Source: DASPLX01 sp035627375
GTDB taxonomy: Bacteria; Pseudomonadota; Gammaproteobacteria; Burkholderiales; Burkholderiaceae_D
Reading direction: 5' to 3'
Assembly: GCA_035627375.1 (NCBI GenBank)
Contig: DASPLX010000073.1
Location: forward strand, 1 to 30,604
Length of the DNA: 30,604 nucleotides
The number at the start of each line of letters is the position of its first letter. The first letter of the stretch is position 1. The translations under genes were made by a program, and so were the position numbers. This document shows positions 17,694 to 24,442 of the stretch, one piece after another. Below the pieces are notes generated by a model, which did no database searches, had not been told where the DNA came from, and was given only the letters and a program-made list of their open reading frames with translations.

Positions 17694-17900
17694 ATGGAAG
17701 TCGGCAGCATCGCAAGCATCGCCACCCGCATGTCCGAGGAGCGCACGAGCCAGGCGATCGGGATCGCGGTCTTGAAGAAGGCGCTCGATGCCGAGCGCGC
17801 CAGCGCCGCCGTTTTGCTGCAAGCCGTCGCCCAGACGCCGGCGGCCGGTTCGGCCAACCTGCCTTCGCATCTGGGCCAGAACATCAATATCGTCGCTTGA
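17694..17900 (+). CDS. YjfB-like putative motility protein
   Basis: A 68-residue protein similar to the YjfB family (putative motility protein). It starts MEVGSIASIATRMSEERTSQAIGIAVLKKALD, is helical in the middle, and ends in the GQNINIVA tail often seen in this family. The family's molecular role is unknown. Small members occur in flagellated bacteria, where they are thought to be under flagellar control. The ATG has a GGGAGAA ribosome site, and a consensus sigma-28 promoter lies upstream, which is independent evidence for a motility link. It appears to be monocistronic. A weak GGCG...CGCC hairpin with a short T run just past the stop (about 17899-17920) might terminate it. Confidence 0.85.
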   Translation: MEVGSIASIATRMSEERTSQAIGIAVLKKALDAERASAAVLLQAVAQTPAAGSANLPSHLGQNINIVA

Positions 17901-18088
17901 GGCGAATATTTCACGCCTTTCCCCATGCCGGTCTTGCGCCGGATCACAAGTTGGCATGACGCAATGCATCAACGATGGCCGCGGATTTCCGCTTGTGCAG
18001 GTTTTTCTTTTTGTCGACAATAGCGTGCCGCCTGTTCATCGTGATGACGATCGTGCGGCCTGTGTCTTTACGCCTGAGGGAAGCTGCG

Positions 18089-18688
18089 GTGGAGAATTGG
18101 GATTCAATACGCGATTTTTGGTTTGGTACCAACCCGGATGACAACGCAACCGCGCAGCAGCGCGCCAAGTTCTGGTGGTCGAAAAATCCGCAGGTCGACG
18201 AGGAAATCCGTACCCGATATCTCGAGCAGGTCGAGGCGGCCGGCGCCCGCAAGTTCGATTCATGGAGTTCCACGCCGCGCGGGCTGCTGGCGCTGATCCT
18301 GCTGACCGACCAGTTTCCGCGCAATATTTTTCGCGGCACGCCGCGCGCTTTCGAATTCGACCACCTGGCGCGCGCATGGTGCCTGTCCGGCCTGGAGCGC
18401 GGCGTCGACCGCAAATTGCGTCCGATCGAGCGCGTATTCCTCTATCTGCCGCTCGAGCACTCCGAGTCCGTGGAACATCAGGCGATGTCGGTCCAGTTGT
18501 TCACCAAGCTCTACCAGGACGTGCCGGCCGATTACATGGATACATTCCGTGGCTACCTGATTTTTGCGTTGCGTCATCGGCGCGTCATCGATCGATTCGG
18601 CCGTTTCCCGCATCGTAACGAAATCCTTGGACGGCCATCGACGCCGGAGGAAATCGAATTCCTGAAAGAGCCGGGATCGTCGTTTTGA
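18089..18688 (+). CDS. DUF924 family protein
   Basis: A 199-residue cytoplasmic, helical DUF924 protein. Family marks are the early IRDFWFG, FWWSKNPQVDEEIRTRY, the LALILLTDQFPRNIFRGTPRAF core near residues 60-80, and FLYLPLEHSES. The family has a TPR-like fold and no firm function. I choose the GTG at 18089 because GAGGGAAG lies 5 nt upstream and DUF924 proteins begin just before the FWFG motif. The longer readings from 17975 or from the ATG at 18044 add residues without family likeness or a ribosome site. It is convergent with the HD-GYP gene, with a hairpin and tandem repeat between them. Confidence 0.8.
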   Translation: MENWDSIRDFWFGTNPDDNATAQQRAKFWWSKNPQVDEEIRTRYLEQVEAAGARKFDSWSSTPRGLLALILLTDQFPRNIFRGTPRAFEFDHLARAWCLSGLERGVDRKLRPIERVFLYLPLEHSESVEHQAMSVQLFTKLYQDVPADYMDTFRGYLIFALRHRRVIDRFGRFPHRNEILGRPSTPEEIEFLKEPGSSF

Positions 18689-18691
18689 GCC

Positions 18692-18719
18692 GGTGCGGCC
18701 GCGCCTAGCCGGCCGCACC
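18692..18719. terminator. GC-rich hairpin after the DUF924 gene
   Basis: GGTGCGGCCG (18692-18701) pairs perfectly with CGGCCGCACC (18710-18719) around an 8-nt loop, 4 bp after the DUF924 stop. It can form on both strands and lies between convergent genes. There is no T run, so termination would be inefficient or factor-assisted. Confidence 0.5.
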
Positions 18720-18759
18720 TAGCCAGCCGCACTTAGCCAGCCGCACCTAGCCGGCCGCC
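18704..18759. repeat. tandem repeat, four copies of a 14-bp unit
   Basis: Units CCTAGCC(G/A)GCCGCA begin at 18704, 18718, 18732 and 18746. They differ at one or two positions, and the last base of the fourth is C. The array fills the gap between the two convergent genes and provides the TAG stop and last codons of the HD-GYP gene. It looks like a small variable-number repeat. Confidence 0.85.
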
Positions 18760-19889
18760 TCCATACCCCACAGTTGTTGCATCGAGAAGCGGATCGCCGC
18801 CTGGTCGGGATGGAGGACGTCCCGGATCGCGTGCAGGTCCTTGGAGGTGTCGCGCTTGATCGGAAAGGAAAGCGGCGCTCCGCGCGGGCCGATCAAGGCG
18901 TGGATGATCGGGGCGGTCGTGGATTTTCCCTTGCCGGTCACGATGCCGATTTCGCCGTTTTCGAGGCGCACATAGGTGCCGTTGGGATAGACTCCGAGTT
19001 CCTTGATGAAGCTGGCCGCGAGTTGCGGATCGATCTTGTCCTTCTCGCTGAGCAGGATATCGCGCAAGGCTGCATTCGGGAGCAAGGGTTTGCGGTAGTT
19101 GCGTGCCGAGATGCGTGCGCAGTAACGGTCGGCAATGGCGATGATCTTGGCATTCTCGGGAATTTCCAGCTTGCGTTTCCCGTAGGGATAACCGCTGCCA
19201 TCCTCGTTCTCATGATGCGTGAGGACATACGCGAGCCACTCTTCATGGGTCACGCCGGCTTCGCGCAGCATGGCGACGCTCTGTTCCGGATGCGAACGGA
19301 TCGTTTCGATGTCGTTGGACGTCAAGGCATCGGATTTCTGCTGGAATTGCTCCTGGTTGCGCAACATGCCGACATTCATGGTCAAGGCCGCCGCCATGAT
19401 GGCTTGGATTTCGGAAGGCGTCTTCTTCATGGCACGGGCCACGATGAGCGATACGATCGCGGTATCGACGCAATGCCTGACCGAATAAGTGCAGCCCGAC
19501 TGGTTGAGCAGGATGCAGGCGAGGGCGATATCGGGATTGACGTCGACCGCGAAGCCGATGACCTTGACCACATCGAAAATCTTCTTCTCGAAATCGGCTT
19601 CGGCATGCAGGCCATACAGCAGCCGCTCAAGACGCTTGTTGGCCAGGTTGACCAGGCGGACGACCGACGGCTGTTCTTCCTGGCGTTGCGCGGCGCTCTC
19701 CGCCCTCCGTCCGCCGGCGGCCAGCTTCGCTTCGACGAACATGCCGCGCGCCAGCAAGGATTCGATCTGGTGTTCGCGTGTCACCACGTGGCCGCGCCGT
19801 AACAGCAGCCGATTGTTCTGGTCATAGACGTCCCAGGGGATGGGTTCGCCGATGACGATATCATTCATGGTGATGCGCCGTTGATCCAT
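18747..19889 (-). CDS. HD-GYP domain protein with degenerate HD site
   Basis: A 380-residue protein. The N-terminal DUF3391-like part (about 1-60) is followed by an HD-GYP domain (about 100-290) and a C-terminal beta-rich extension (about 300-380). Some catalytic positions remain: H139 in SVRHC, H200 in RSHPEQS and HHENEDGSGYP (225-235). The central HD pair is replaced by M171-N172 in LTMNVG, where active enzymes have LLHDIG. Active HD-GYP proteins degrade c-di-GMP; loss of HD suggests a binding or signalling role instead. The frame opens at 19985, but the ATG at 19889 has a GGGAG site and matches related N termini. A TTGACT-GGAA-AGTCAA inverted repeat sits 30 bp upstream of the start. Confidence 0.87.
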   Translation of the reverse strand: MDQRRITMNDIVIGEPIPWDVYDQNNRLLLRRGHVVTREHQIESLLARGMFVEAKLAAGGRRAESAAQRQEEQPSVVRLVNLANKRLERLLYGLHAEADFEKKIFDVVKVIGFAVDVNPDIALACILLNQSGCTYSVRHCVDTAIVSLIVARAMKKTPSEIQAIMAAALTMNVGMLRNQEQFQQKSDALTSNDIETIRSHPEQSVAMLREAGVTHEEWLAYVLTHHENEDGSGYPYGKRKLEIPENAKIIAIADRYCARISARNYRKPLLPNAALRDILLSEKDKIDPQLAASFIKELGVYPNGTYVRLENGEIGIVTGKGKSTTAPIIHALIGPRGAPLSFPIKRDTSKDLHAIRDVLHPDQAAIRFSMQQLWGMEAAG

Positions 19890-20221
19890 TGCTTTTGTCT
19901 CCCGGTATCTTTTTCTTGTTGACTGGAAAGTCAAATCCTGTCGCGCGAGTGTATCGATTTCTTTTTTGTCTAGCAAGACAACCACTTGACAGAATAACTA
20001 TCGACATGCTTGGAAAGATTTAGATAAGATAAAAACACACCCTTCGCCGGGCGGCGGGTATGTTACTTGCTGGTTATCGAAGAGAAATAAAGTGGTTTTC
20101 CCGGTAATCGGAATCGCTTATTTCAAGTTTCTTTGAGGTATTTCGTTAATAGAGTGAAGCGATCAACGTCGGCGGTCCTTGCATGCATTGTCCGGATCGC
20201 CGCGGTCGCGGGAGCAGCGTC
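19890..20221. other. 332-bp intergenic region, divergent HD-GYP / AAA+ promoters
   Basis: An AT-rich stretch without a gene. It holds the 6-4-6 inverted repeat TTGACT-GGAA-AGTCAA at 19919-19934 close to the HD-GYP start, and an isolated TTGACA at 19986-19991. A weak promoter pair is TCGACA (20001-20006) and TAAGAT (20025-20030), 18 bp apart and pointing to the AAA+ gene. None is strong enough for a firm promoter call. Confidence 0.4.
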
Positions 20222-21175
20222 ATGACCATCACCATCGCACGATCTCACTCCATCTACGATCTGGATGCCGTCCAGAGCGCGCAGGCCAAGGCCAAGGCGC
20301 AGCAGTCGGCGGACCTCGACGCCCTGTACGAGGACATGCTTGAGTTCGGTTCCGAGCGCTTCGTCACGACGCCATCCTCGACCGATGCCTTGAGCCCCCT
20401 GTACGAGGATTGTCCCAATTTCAGCGAGGTGCTGGACGACTTGAAGCGTTATCTCGGCCTGGCGCTGGCCGGCGGCGGCAGCTTGAACGTGATGCCGGTT
20501 CTCCTGCTGGGCGACCCCGGCGTCGGCAAGACCCATTTCGGCAAGCGCCTGGCGAAAGCCTTGTCCACCGAATTCGAATTCATCAGCATGAATGCTTTGT
20601 CGGCGGGCTTCGTCATTACCGGCAGTTCGTCGACCTGGAAGGGCGCCAAGTGCGGCAAGGTGGCCGAACGCCTGGTGCGCGGCAAATTCGCGAATCCTGT
20701 CATGTTGCTCGACGAAGTGGAGAAGGCGACAGGTTCGACCCAATCGGATCCGGTGGCGGCCTTGTATCAGTTGCTCGAACCGGAGACCTCGCGCGCTTTC
20801 CACGATGAATACATCGATATCGATATCGACGCAAGCCAGGTATTCTGGGTGCTGACCGCCAATAGCGTCGAGGGCATTCCCTCGGCATTGTTGAGCCGCA
20901 TGGCGGTCTACGATGTGCCGCCGCCCACGCCGGAACAGGCCGCCGGCATCGGCCAGCGTATTTATTCAAGCCTGCTGAGCGAGCTGAAGCTGAAGAATCT
21001 TGAACCGGAGCTCGGTGAAAGCGTGTGCCGGAAGCTGGCGGAAATCTCGCCCAGGGAAATGCGCAAGGTCTTGCTCGACGCTCTGGGCTTCGCGGTGGCG
21101 GATGGGCGCTCGGCCCTGCTCCCGGAAGACATTCGCATCAGATCCGAGGCGGGAAAGCGCAAGATAGGCTTTTGA
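20222..21175 (+). CDS. stand-alone Lon-like AAA+ ATPase
   Basis: A 317-residue protein made of a single AAA+ module of the Lon/HslU-like type. It has Walker A GDPGVGKT (97-104), the FxxSMNALSAGF segment, Walker B VMLLDEVEK (160-168), sensor-1 LTANS (211-215) and an SRM arginine-finger region near 225. A small C-terminal lid domain follows. It lacks both the N-terminal substrate domain and the Ser-Lys protease domain of Lon, so it would be an ATP-driven remodeller or regulator rather than a protease. The N-terminal 60 residues are charged and helical. The ATG at 20222 has a GGGAG site; an in-frame ATG at 20183 does not. It is monocistronic, with no obvious partner. Confidence 0.85.
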   Translation: MTITIARSHSIYDLDAVQSAQAKAKAQQSADLDALYEDMLEFGSERFVTTPSSTDALSPLYEDCPNFSEVLDDLKRYLGLALAGGGSLNVMPVLLLGDPGVGKTHFGKRLAKALSTEFEFISMNALSAGFVITGSSSTWKGAKCGKVAERLVRGKFANPVMLLDEVEKATGSTQSDPVAALYQLLEPETSRAFHDEYIDIDIDASQVFWVLTANSVEGIPSALLSRMAVYDVPPPTPEQAAGIGQRIYSSLLSELKLKNLEPELGESVCRKLAEISPREMRKVLLDALGFAVADGRSALLPEDIRIRSEAGKRKIGF

Positions 21176-21289
21176 CGCAGCGACGCTCCGCTATATAGGC
21201 TATCCAGTCCGAAGAGTGGCGCCGCTCGATCGGCTAAGATACGCTCCAGCTTGTCGCACCCCAATCGTAACCGATCAAGGACCCTCTCG

Positions 21290-22051
21290 ATGCGCCTTCC
21301 GCGCCTTTTCCGTTTCGCCGCCGCGATGCTGTTCGCCTGCGCGACGCCTGTTTTCGCCGACACCATCCAGGTCGCCGTCGCCGCCAATCTGCAATATGCG
21401 TTCGATGAATTGCGGGAGGATTTTCGAAGGGAGACCGGCCACGAGGCTGTCCCGACTTTCGGTTCCTCCGGCAAGTTCGTCGCGCAGATCAGCAACGGCG
21501 CCCCGTTCGATGTGTTCCTTTCGGCGGATACCGAATATCCGGATAAGCTGCATGCTGCCGGCCAGACCGACGGCGCGCCGGTCGTCTACGCCTACGGCGC
21601 GCTGGTGCTCTGGACCCGGAAAGAGATCGATCTGGGGAACTGGCAGAGCGCGCTTGCCGGTCCGGAGGTGGTGAAGATCGCCGTCGCCAATCCGCAGACC
21701 GCGCCTTACGGGCGCGAAGCGATGCGGGTGTTCGAGCATTTCAAGCTCATCGAGCGCGTCAAGTCCAAGCTGGTGTTCGGCGAAAGCATCGCGCAGACCA
21801 CGCAATACATCTACTCGAAGAGCGCCGATGCCGGCATCACGGCGAAATCGGCGGTGCTTGCGCCGAGCCTGAAAGGTCAGGGCAAGTGGATCGATCTGCC
21901 GCGCGATGCCTACCGGCCGATCGGGCAGGGCGCGGTGATTCTTCGGCATGGCGCGCGCCATCATCGCGAGCTTGCCCGGCGCTTCATGGCATTCCTCCAG
22001 TCGCCGCGCGCGCGCGCGACCTTCGAACGCTACGGGTATACGCTGCCATGA
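21290..22051 (+). CDS. modA: ModA, molybdate-binding periplasmic protein
   Basis: A 253-residue substrate-binding protein that captures molybdate (possibly tungstate) in the periplasm for the ModBC transporter. A Sec signal peptide covers residues 1-23 (basic MRLPR, hydrophobic core, cleavage after VFA). Family segments are IQVAVAANLQYAFDEL, TFGSSGKFVAQI (the SSG oxyanion loop) and PFDVFLSADTEYPDKL, then IAVANPQTAPYGREA. The start at 21290 has AAGGA 8 nt upstream; an earlier in-frame ATG (21251) would bury the signal peptide. It is first of four overlapping genes. A CGCTATATA element at about 21189 resembles half of a ModE site, but no second half is convincing. Confidence 0.93.
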   Translation: MRLPRLFRFAAAMLFACATPVFADTIQVAVAANLQYAFDELREDFRRETGHEAVPTFGSSGKFVAQISNGAPFDVFLSADTEYPDKLHAAGQTDGAPVVYAYGALVLWTRKEIDLGNWQSALAGPEVVKIAVANPQTAPYGREAMRVFEHFKLIERVKSKLVFGESIAQTTQYIYSKSADAGITAKSAVLAPSLKGQGKWIDLPRDAYRPIGQGAVILRHGARHHRELARRFMAFLQSPRARATFERYGYTLP

Positions 22052-22455
22052 ACCGCTTTCCGGGAACGATCGTGGCGATCGAAGCGGCCGGCGGCGTGGC
22101 GCTGGTCGATGTGGCGGTCGGCGCGCGCCGCTACACCGCGACGCTGATCGATGCTGGCGGCGCGCCGAGCTGGCGGGTCGGCATGGCGGTCGCCTTGCTG
22201 TTCCAGGAGACCGAAGTATCGCTGGCGAAGAATCTTTCCGGCATGATCAGCATGCGCAACCGGATGGTGGGAACCGTGACCGCGGTCGAGCGCGGCCGCT
22301 TGCTGTCGAAAGTGACGCTCGACGTCGACGGGCATGCCGTCGACGCGGTGATCACGACCCGCTCCTGCGACGCCTTGCAGCTTGCCCTCGGCGATGCCGT
22401 CGAGGGATTGGTCAAGGCGAATGAAATGACCCTGCGCGAGGAAGGGGCCGCGTGA
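22048..22455 (+). CDS. Mop/TOBE-domain molybdate-binding protein
   Basis: A 135-residue protein with two Mop (TOBE) units. The second is clear (about 66-130: SMRNRMVGTVTAVERG, LSKVTLDVDG, VDAVITTRSCDALQLALGD, VKANEMTL). The first (about 1-64: NRFPGTIVAIEAA, VDVAVGARRYTATL, VGMAVALLFQETEVSLA) is diverged. Mop domains bind molybdate or tungstate oxyanions, and small di-Mop proteins act as cytoplasmic molybdate stores. It overlaps modA by ATGA and modB by GTGA, so its synthesis is tied to the transporter. ModC here has only a short C-terminal TOBE-like part, so this protein may supply the oxyanion-sensing function separately. Confidence 0.85.
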   Translation: MNRFPGTIVAIEAAGGVALVDVAVGARRYTATLIDAGGAPSWRVGMAVALLFQETEVSLAKNLSGMISMRNRMVGTVTAVERGRLLSKVTLDVDGHAVDAVITTRSCDALQLALGDAVEGLVKANEMTLREEGAA

Positions 22456-23123
22456 GCTACGACTGGCAACCCTTGCTGCTGACCTTTCGCCTCGCCCTCG
22501 TGACGATGTCGATCCTGTTGATCGTCGGCGTGCCGCTCGCGTACTGGGTGGCGCATACGCGCACCCGCTTCAAACCCCTCATCGAAACCTTGATCAGCAT
22601 GCCGCTGGTGCTGCCGCCGTCGGTGCTCGGCTTTTATCTGTTGCTGGCATTCAGTCCGCAGCATGCGTTCGGGCAGTGGCTCGAGCAATGGCTGCAGGTC
22701 CGGCTGGTCTTCAGTTTCGCGGGGCTGGTGATCGGCTCCGTGATCTTCAGCCTGCCGTTCATGGTGCAGCCGATTCAATCCGGTTTCGAAGCGTTGCCGC
22801 CGTCGCTGATCGAGGCCTCGCGTACGCTCGGCAAATCCGATCTCCACACCTTTTTCCGCGTGCTGCTGCCCAACGTGAAGCGATCCTTGCTGGCCGGCGC
22901 TGTCCTCAGCTTCGCGCATACCGTCGGCGAGTTCGGCGTCGTTCTCATGATCGGCGGGAATATTCCGGGAGTCACCCGCGTCGCCTCCATCGCGATCTAT
23001 GACGAGGTCGAGGGACTCAATTACGCCGCCGCGAATTTTTATGCCGGCGTATTGTTCGCGACCACCTTCGCGATCCTGCTGCTGGTGTACCTGGCCAACA
23101 GGCGCTGGATGAGGCTGGGATGA
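22452..23123 (+). CDS. modB: ModB, molybdate ABC transporter permease
   Basis: A 223-residue inner-membrane permease with about five hydrophobic helices (near 10-32, 47-67, 85-107, 143-165 and 190-212). The EAA-type loop that contacts the ATPase is visible as EALPPSLIEASRTLGKSDLHTFFRVLLPNVK (about 108-140). HTVGEFGVVLMIGGNIPGVTR is diagnostic for ModB rather than CysT/W. It begins with GTG inside the stop region of the Mop gene (GTGA) and ends overlapping modC by ATGA, which supports strict translational coupling. Confidence 0.93.
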   Translation: MSYDWQPLLLTFRLALVTMSILLIVGVPLAYWVAHTRTRFKPLIETLISMPLVLPPSVLGFYLLLAFSPQHAFGQWLEQWLQVRLVFSFAGLVIGSVIFSLPFMVQPIQSGFEALPPSLIEASRTLGKSDLHTFFRVLLPNVKRSLLAGAVLSFAHTVGEFGVVLMIGGNIPGVTRVASIAIYDEVEGLNYAAANFYAGVLFATTFAILLLVYLANRRWMRLG

Positions 23124-24010
23124 GCCCGGATCGAAACACCGGTGCGATCGAATTCGCCTTGCGCAAGTCGCTGCACGGCCCGGACGGCACCCTGGCGTTC
23201 GAGGCCGCCGCCGTCATCGAGAAGGGCGGTTTCGTCACGCTGTTCGGACCTTCCGGCGCCGGCAAGACGACGCTGCTGAGGATGCTGGCCGGTTTGACGC
23301 CTCCGGACGCGGGGCGCATCGTCGTCGACGGCGAGTGCTGGTTCGATGCCGAACGCCGGATCGACCTGCCGCCGCAACGCCGTTCGATCGGCTTCGTATT
23401 CCAGGATTACGCCTTGTTTCCCAACCTGACCGTGCGCGAGAACATCGCCTACGCGCTTGGCAAGGGGCGGGGCGAGTGGATCGAGGAACTGCTGGAGTCG
23501 ACCGCGCTGCAAGGCGTGCGCGACCGCCTGCCGCAAACGCTCTCCGGCGGCCAGAAACAGCGTGTCGCGCTGGCCCGGGCGCTTGCGCGCAAGCCGAAAC
23601 TGCTGCTGCTCGACGAACCGTTGTCGGCGCTCGATCTCGGACTGCGTACGCAATTGCAGGACCAGATCGCGCAATTGCATCGTCGCTTCGGCCTGACGAC
23701 GCTGCTGGTGAGCCACGACCTTGGCGAGGTCTTCAAACTCTCGCAGCGCGTACTCAGGATCGAGCACGGCGCGATCGTGCAATCCGGCACACCGGCCGAA
23801 CTGTTCTTGCAGCAAAGATTGGGCGGCAGGATCAACCTGCGCGCGCAAGTGCTGGCCATCCGCCGCGAAGACGTCGTTTTCATCGTCTCCCTCTTACTGG
23901 GACAAGACATCGTCGAAGTGATCGCGACGAACGACGATATCGAGGCCGTCGAGGTCGGCGATTTCGTGGAAATCGCGGCCAAGGCGTTCAGTCCCTTGAT
24001 TTTCAAATGA
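23120..24010 (+). CDS. modC: ModC, molybdate ABC transporter ATP-binding protein
   Basis: A 296-residue ATPase energising molybdate uptake. Walker A is GPSGAGKTT (43-51), the Q loop VFQDYALFPNLTVREN (93-108), the signature LSGGQ (141-145) and Walker B LLLLDEP (161-167), followed by the H-loop SHD. Typical ModC proteins (about 350 residues) carry a full C-terminal TOBE pair. Here only about 65 residues follow the ATPase part (LRAQVLAIRREDVVFIV, then VEVGDFVEIAAKA), that is, one TOBE unit. Loss of one unit fits the separate Mop protein upstream. It starts inside the modB stop (ATGA) and is last in the operon. The feo Fur box begins 18 bp after its stop, with no terminator seen. Confidence 0.92.
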   Translation: MSPDRNTGAIEFALRKSLHGPDGTLAFEAAAVIEKGGFVTLFGPSGAGKTTLLRMLAGLTPPDAGRIVVDGECWFDAERRIDLPPQRRSIGFVFQDYALFPNLTVRENIAYALGKGRGEWIEELLESTALQGVRDRLPQTLSGGQKQRVALARALARKPKLLLLDEPLSALDLGLRTQLQDQIAQLHRRFGLTTLLVSHDLGEVFKLSQRVLRIEHGAIVQSGTPAELFLQQRLGGRINLRAQVLAIRREDVVFIVSLLLGQDIVEVIATNDDIEAVEVGDFVEIAAKAFSPLIFK

Positions 24011-24027
24011 TTATTTCTAAATCTGAA

Positions 24028-24057
24028 CAATAATAATTATCATTTGCGTTGTATAAT
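24028..24057 (+). promoter_or_regulatory. Fur box and -10 element upstream of feoA
   Basis: CAATAAT-A-ATTATCA at 24028-24042 matches the 7-1-7 Fur box (TGATAAT-N-ATTATCA) at all but two positions. A perfect TATAAT lies at 24052-24057, with the Fur box occupying the place of the -35. Iron-loaded Fur would therefore block the feo promoter. The feoA start is about 70 bp further on. Confidence 0.82.
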
Positions 24058-24126
24058 CGCTCGGAAAAATCCTCCGCGCTCAAGCGCGGCAAGCGCGACA
24101 TGCGTAATTGATCGGGAGTGCATATC

Positions 24127-24426
24127 ATGTCTGGGAATGTTCATGAAGCCGGGAGCGGCGCCGTGAAACCTCATCTCGGCGAGCTCAAGAAGGGCGATGC
24201 CGCGATCGTCGTCGGCCTGAGCGACGCCCATGGGCCGGAACATGCCGCGACGAAAATGCGTCTGCTCGAACTCGGTTTCGCTCCCGGCGAAAAAGTCCGG
24301 ATCGTCGCGGAATCCTTTCCCCGCCGCGACCCGATCGCGGTGCGCGTCGGCAATACCACGTTTGCCTTGCGCCGCCACGAAGCCGCCCTGGTCCATGTCA
24401 TGCGCGCGGACGTCATGACCGCCTGA
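24127..24426 (+). CDS. feoA: FeoA, ferrous iron transport accessory protein
   Basis: A 99-residue cytoplasmic protein with an SH3-like FeoA fold. GELKKGDAAIVVGL, then MRLLELGFAPGEKVRIVAESFPRRDPIAVRVGNTTFALRRHEAALVHV is the classic FeoA core. FeoA is needed for FeoB activity and is thought to contact it. An in-frame GTG at 24118 overlaps the ribosome site, so the ATG at 24127 (GGGAG, 8 nt spacing) is preferred. The N-terminal extension of about 20 residues (SGNVHEAGSGAVKPH) is a little long for the family. It is followed after 16 bp by feoB and sits behind a Fur box. Confidence 0.93.
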   Translation: MSGNVHEAGSGAVKPHLGELKKGDAAIVVGLSDAHGPEHAATKMRLLELGFAPGEKVRIVAESFPRRDPIAVRVGNTTFALRRHEAALVHVMRADVMTA

Positions 24427-24442
24427 TTTTTCACGACACTCC

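Noticed and set aside
19986..19991. TTGACA as the -35 of the AAA+ gene
   Set aside because: No acceptable -10 lies 16-18 bases downstream.
21189..21200. CGCTATATA before modA as a ModE site
   Set aside because: Only one half is seen and the expected inverted second half is missing, so I did not list it as a site.
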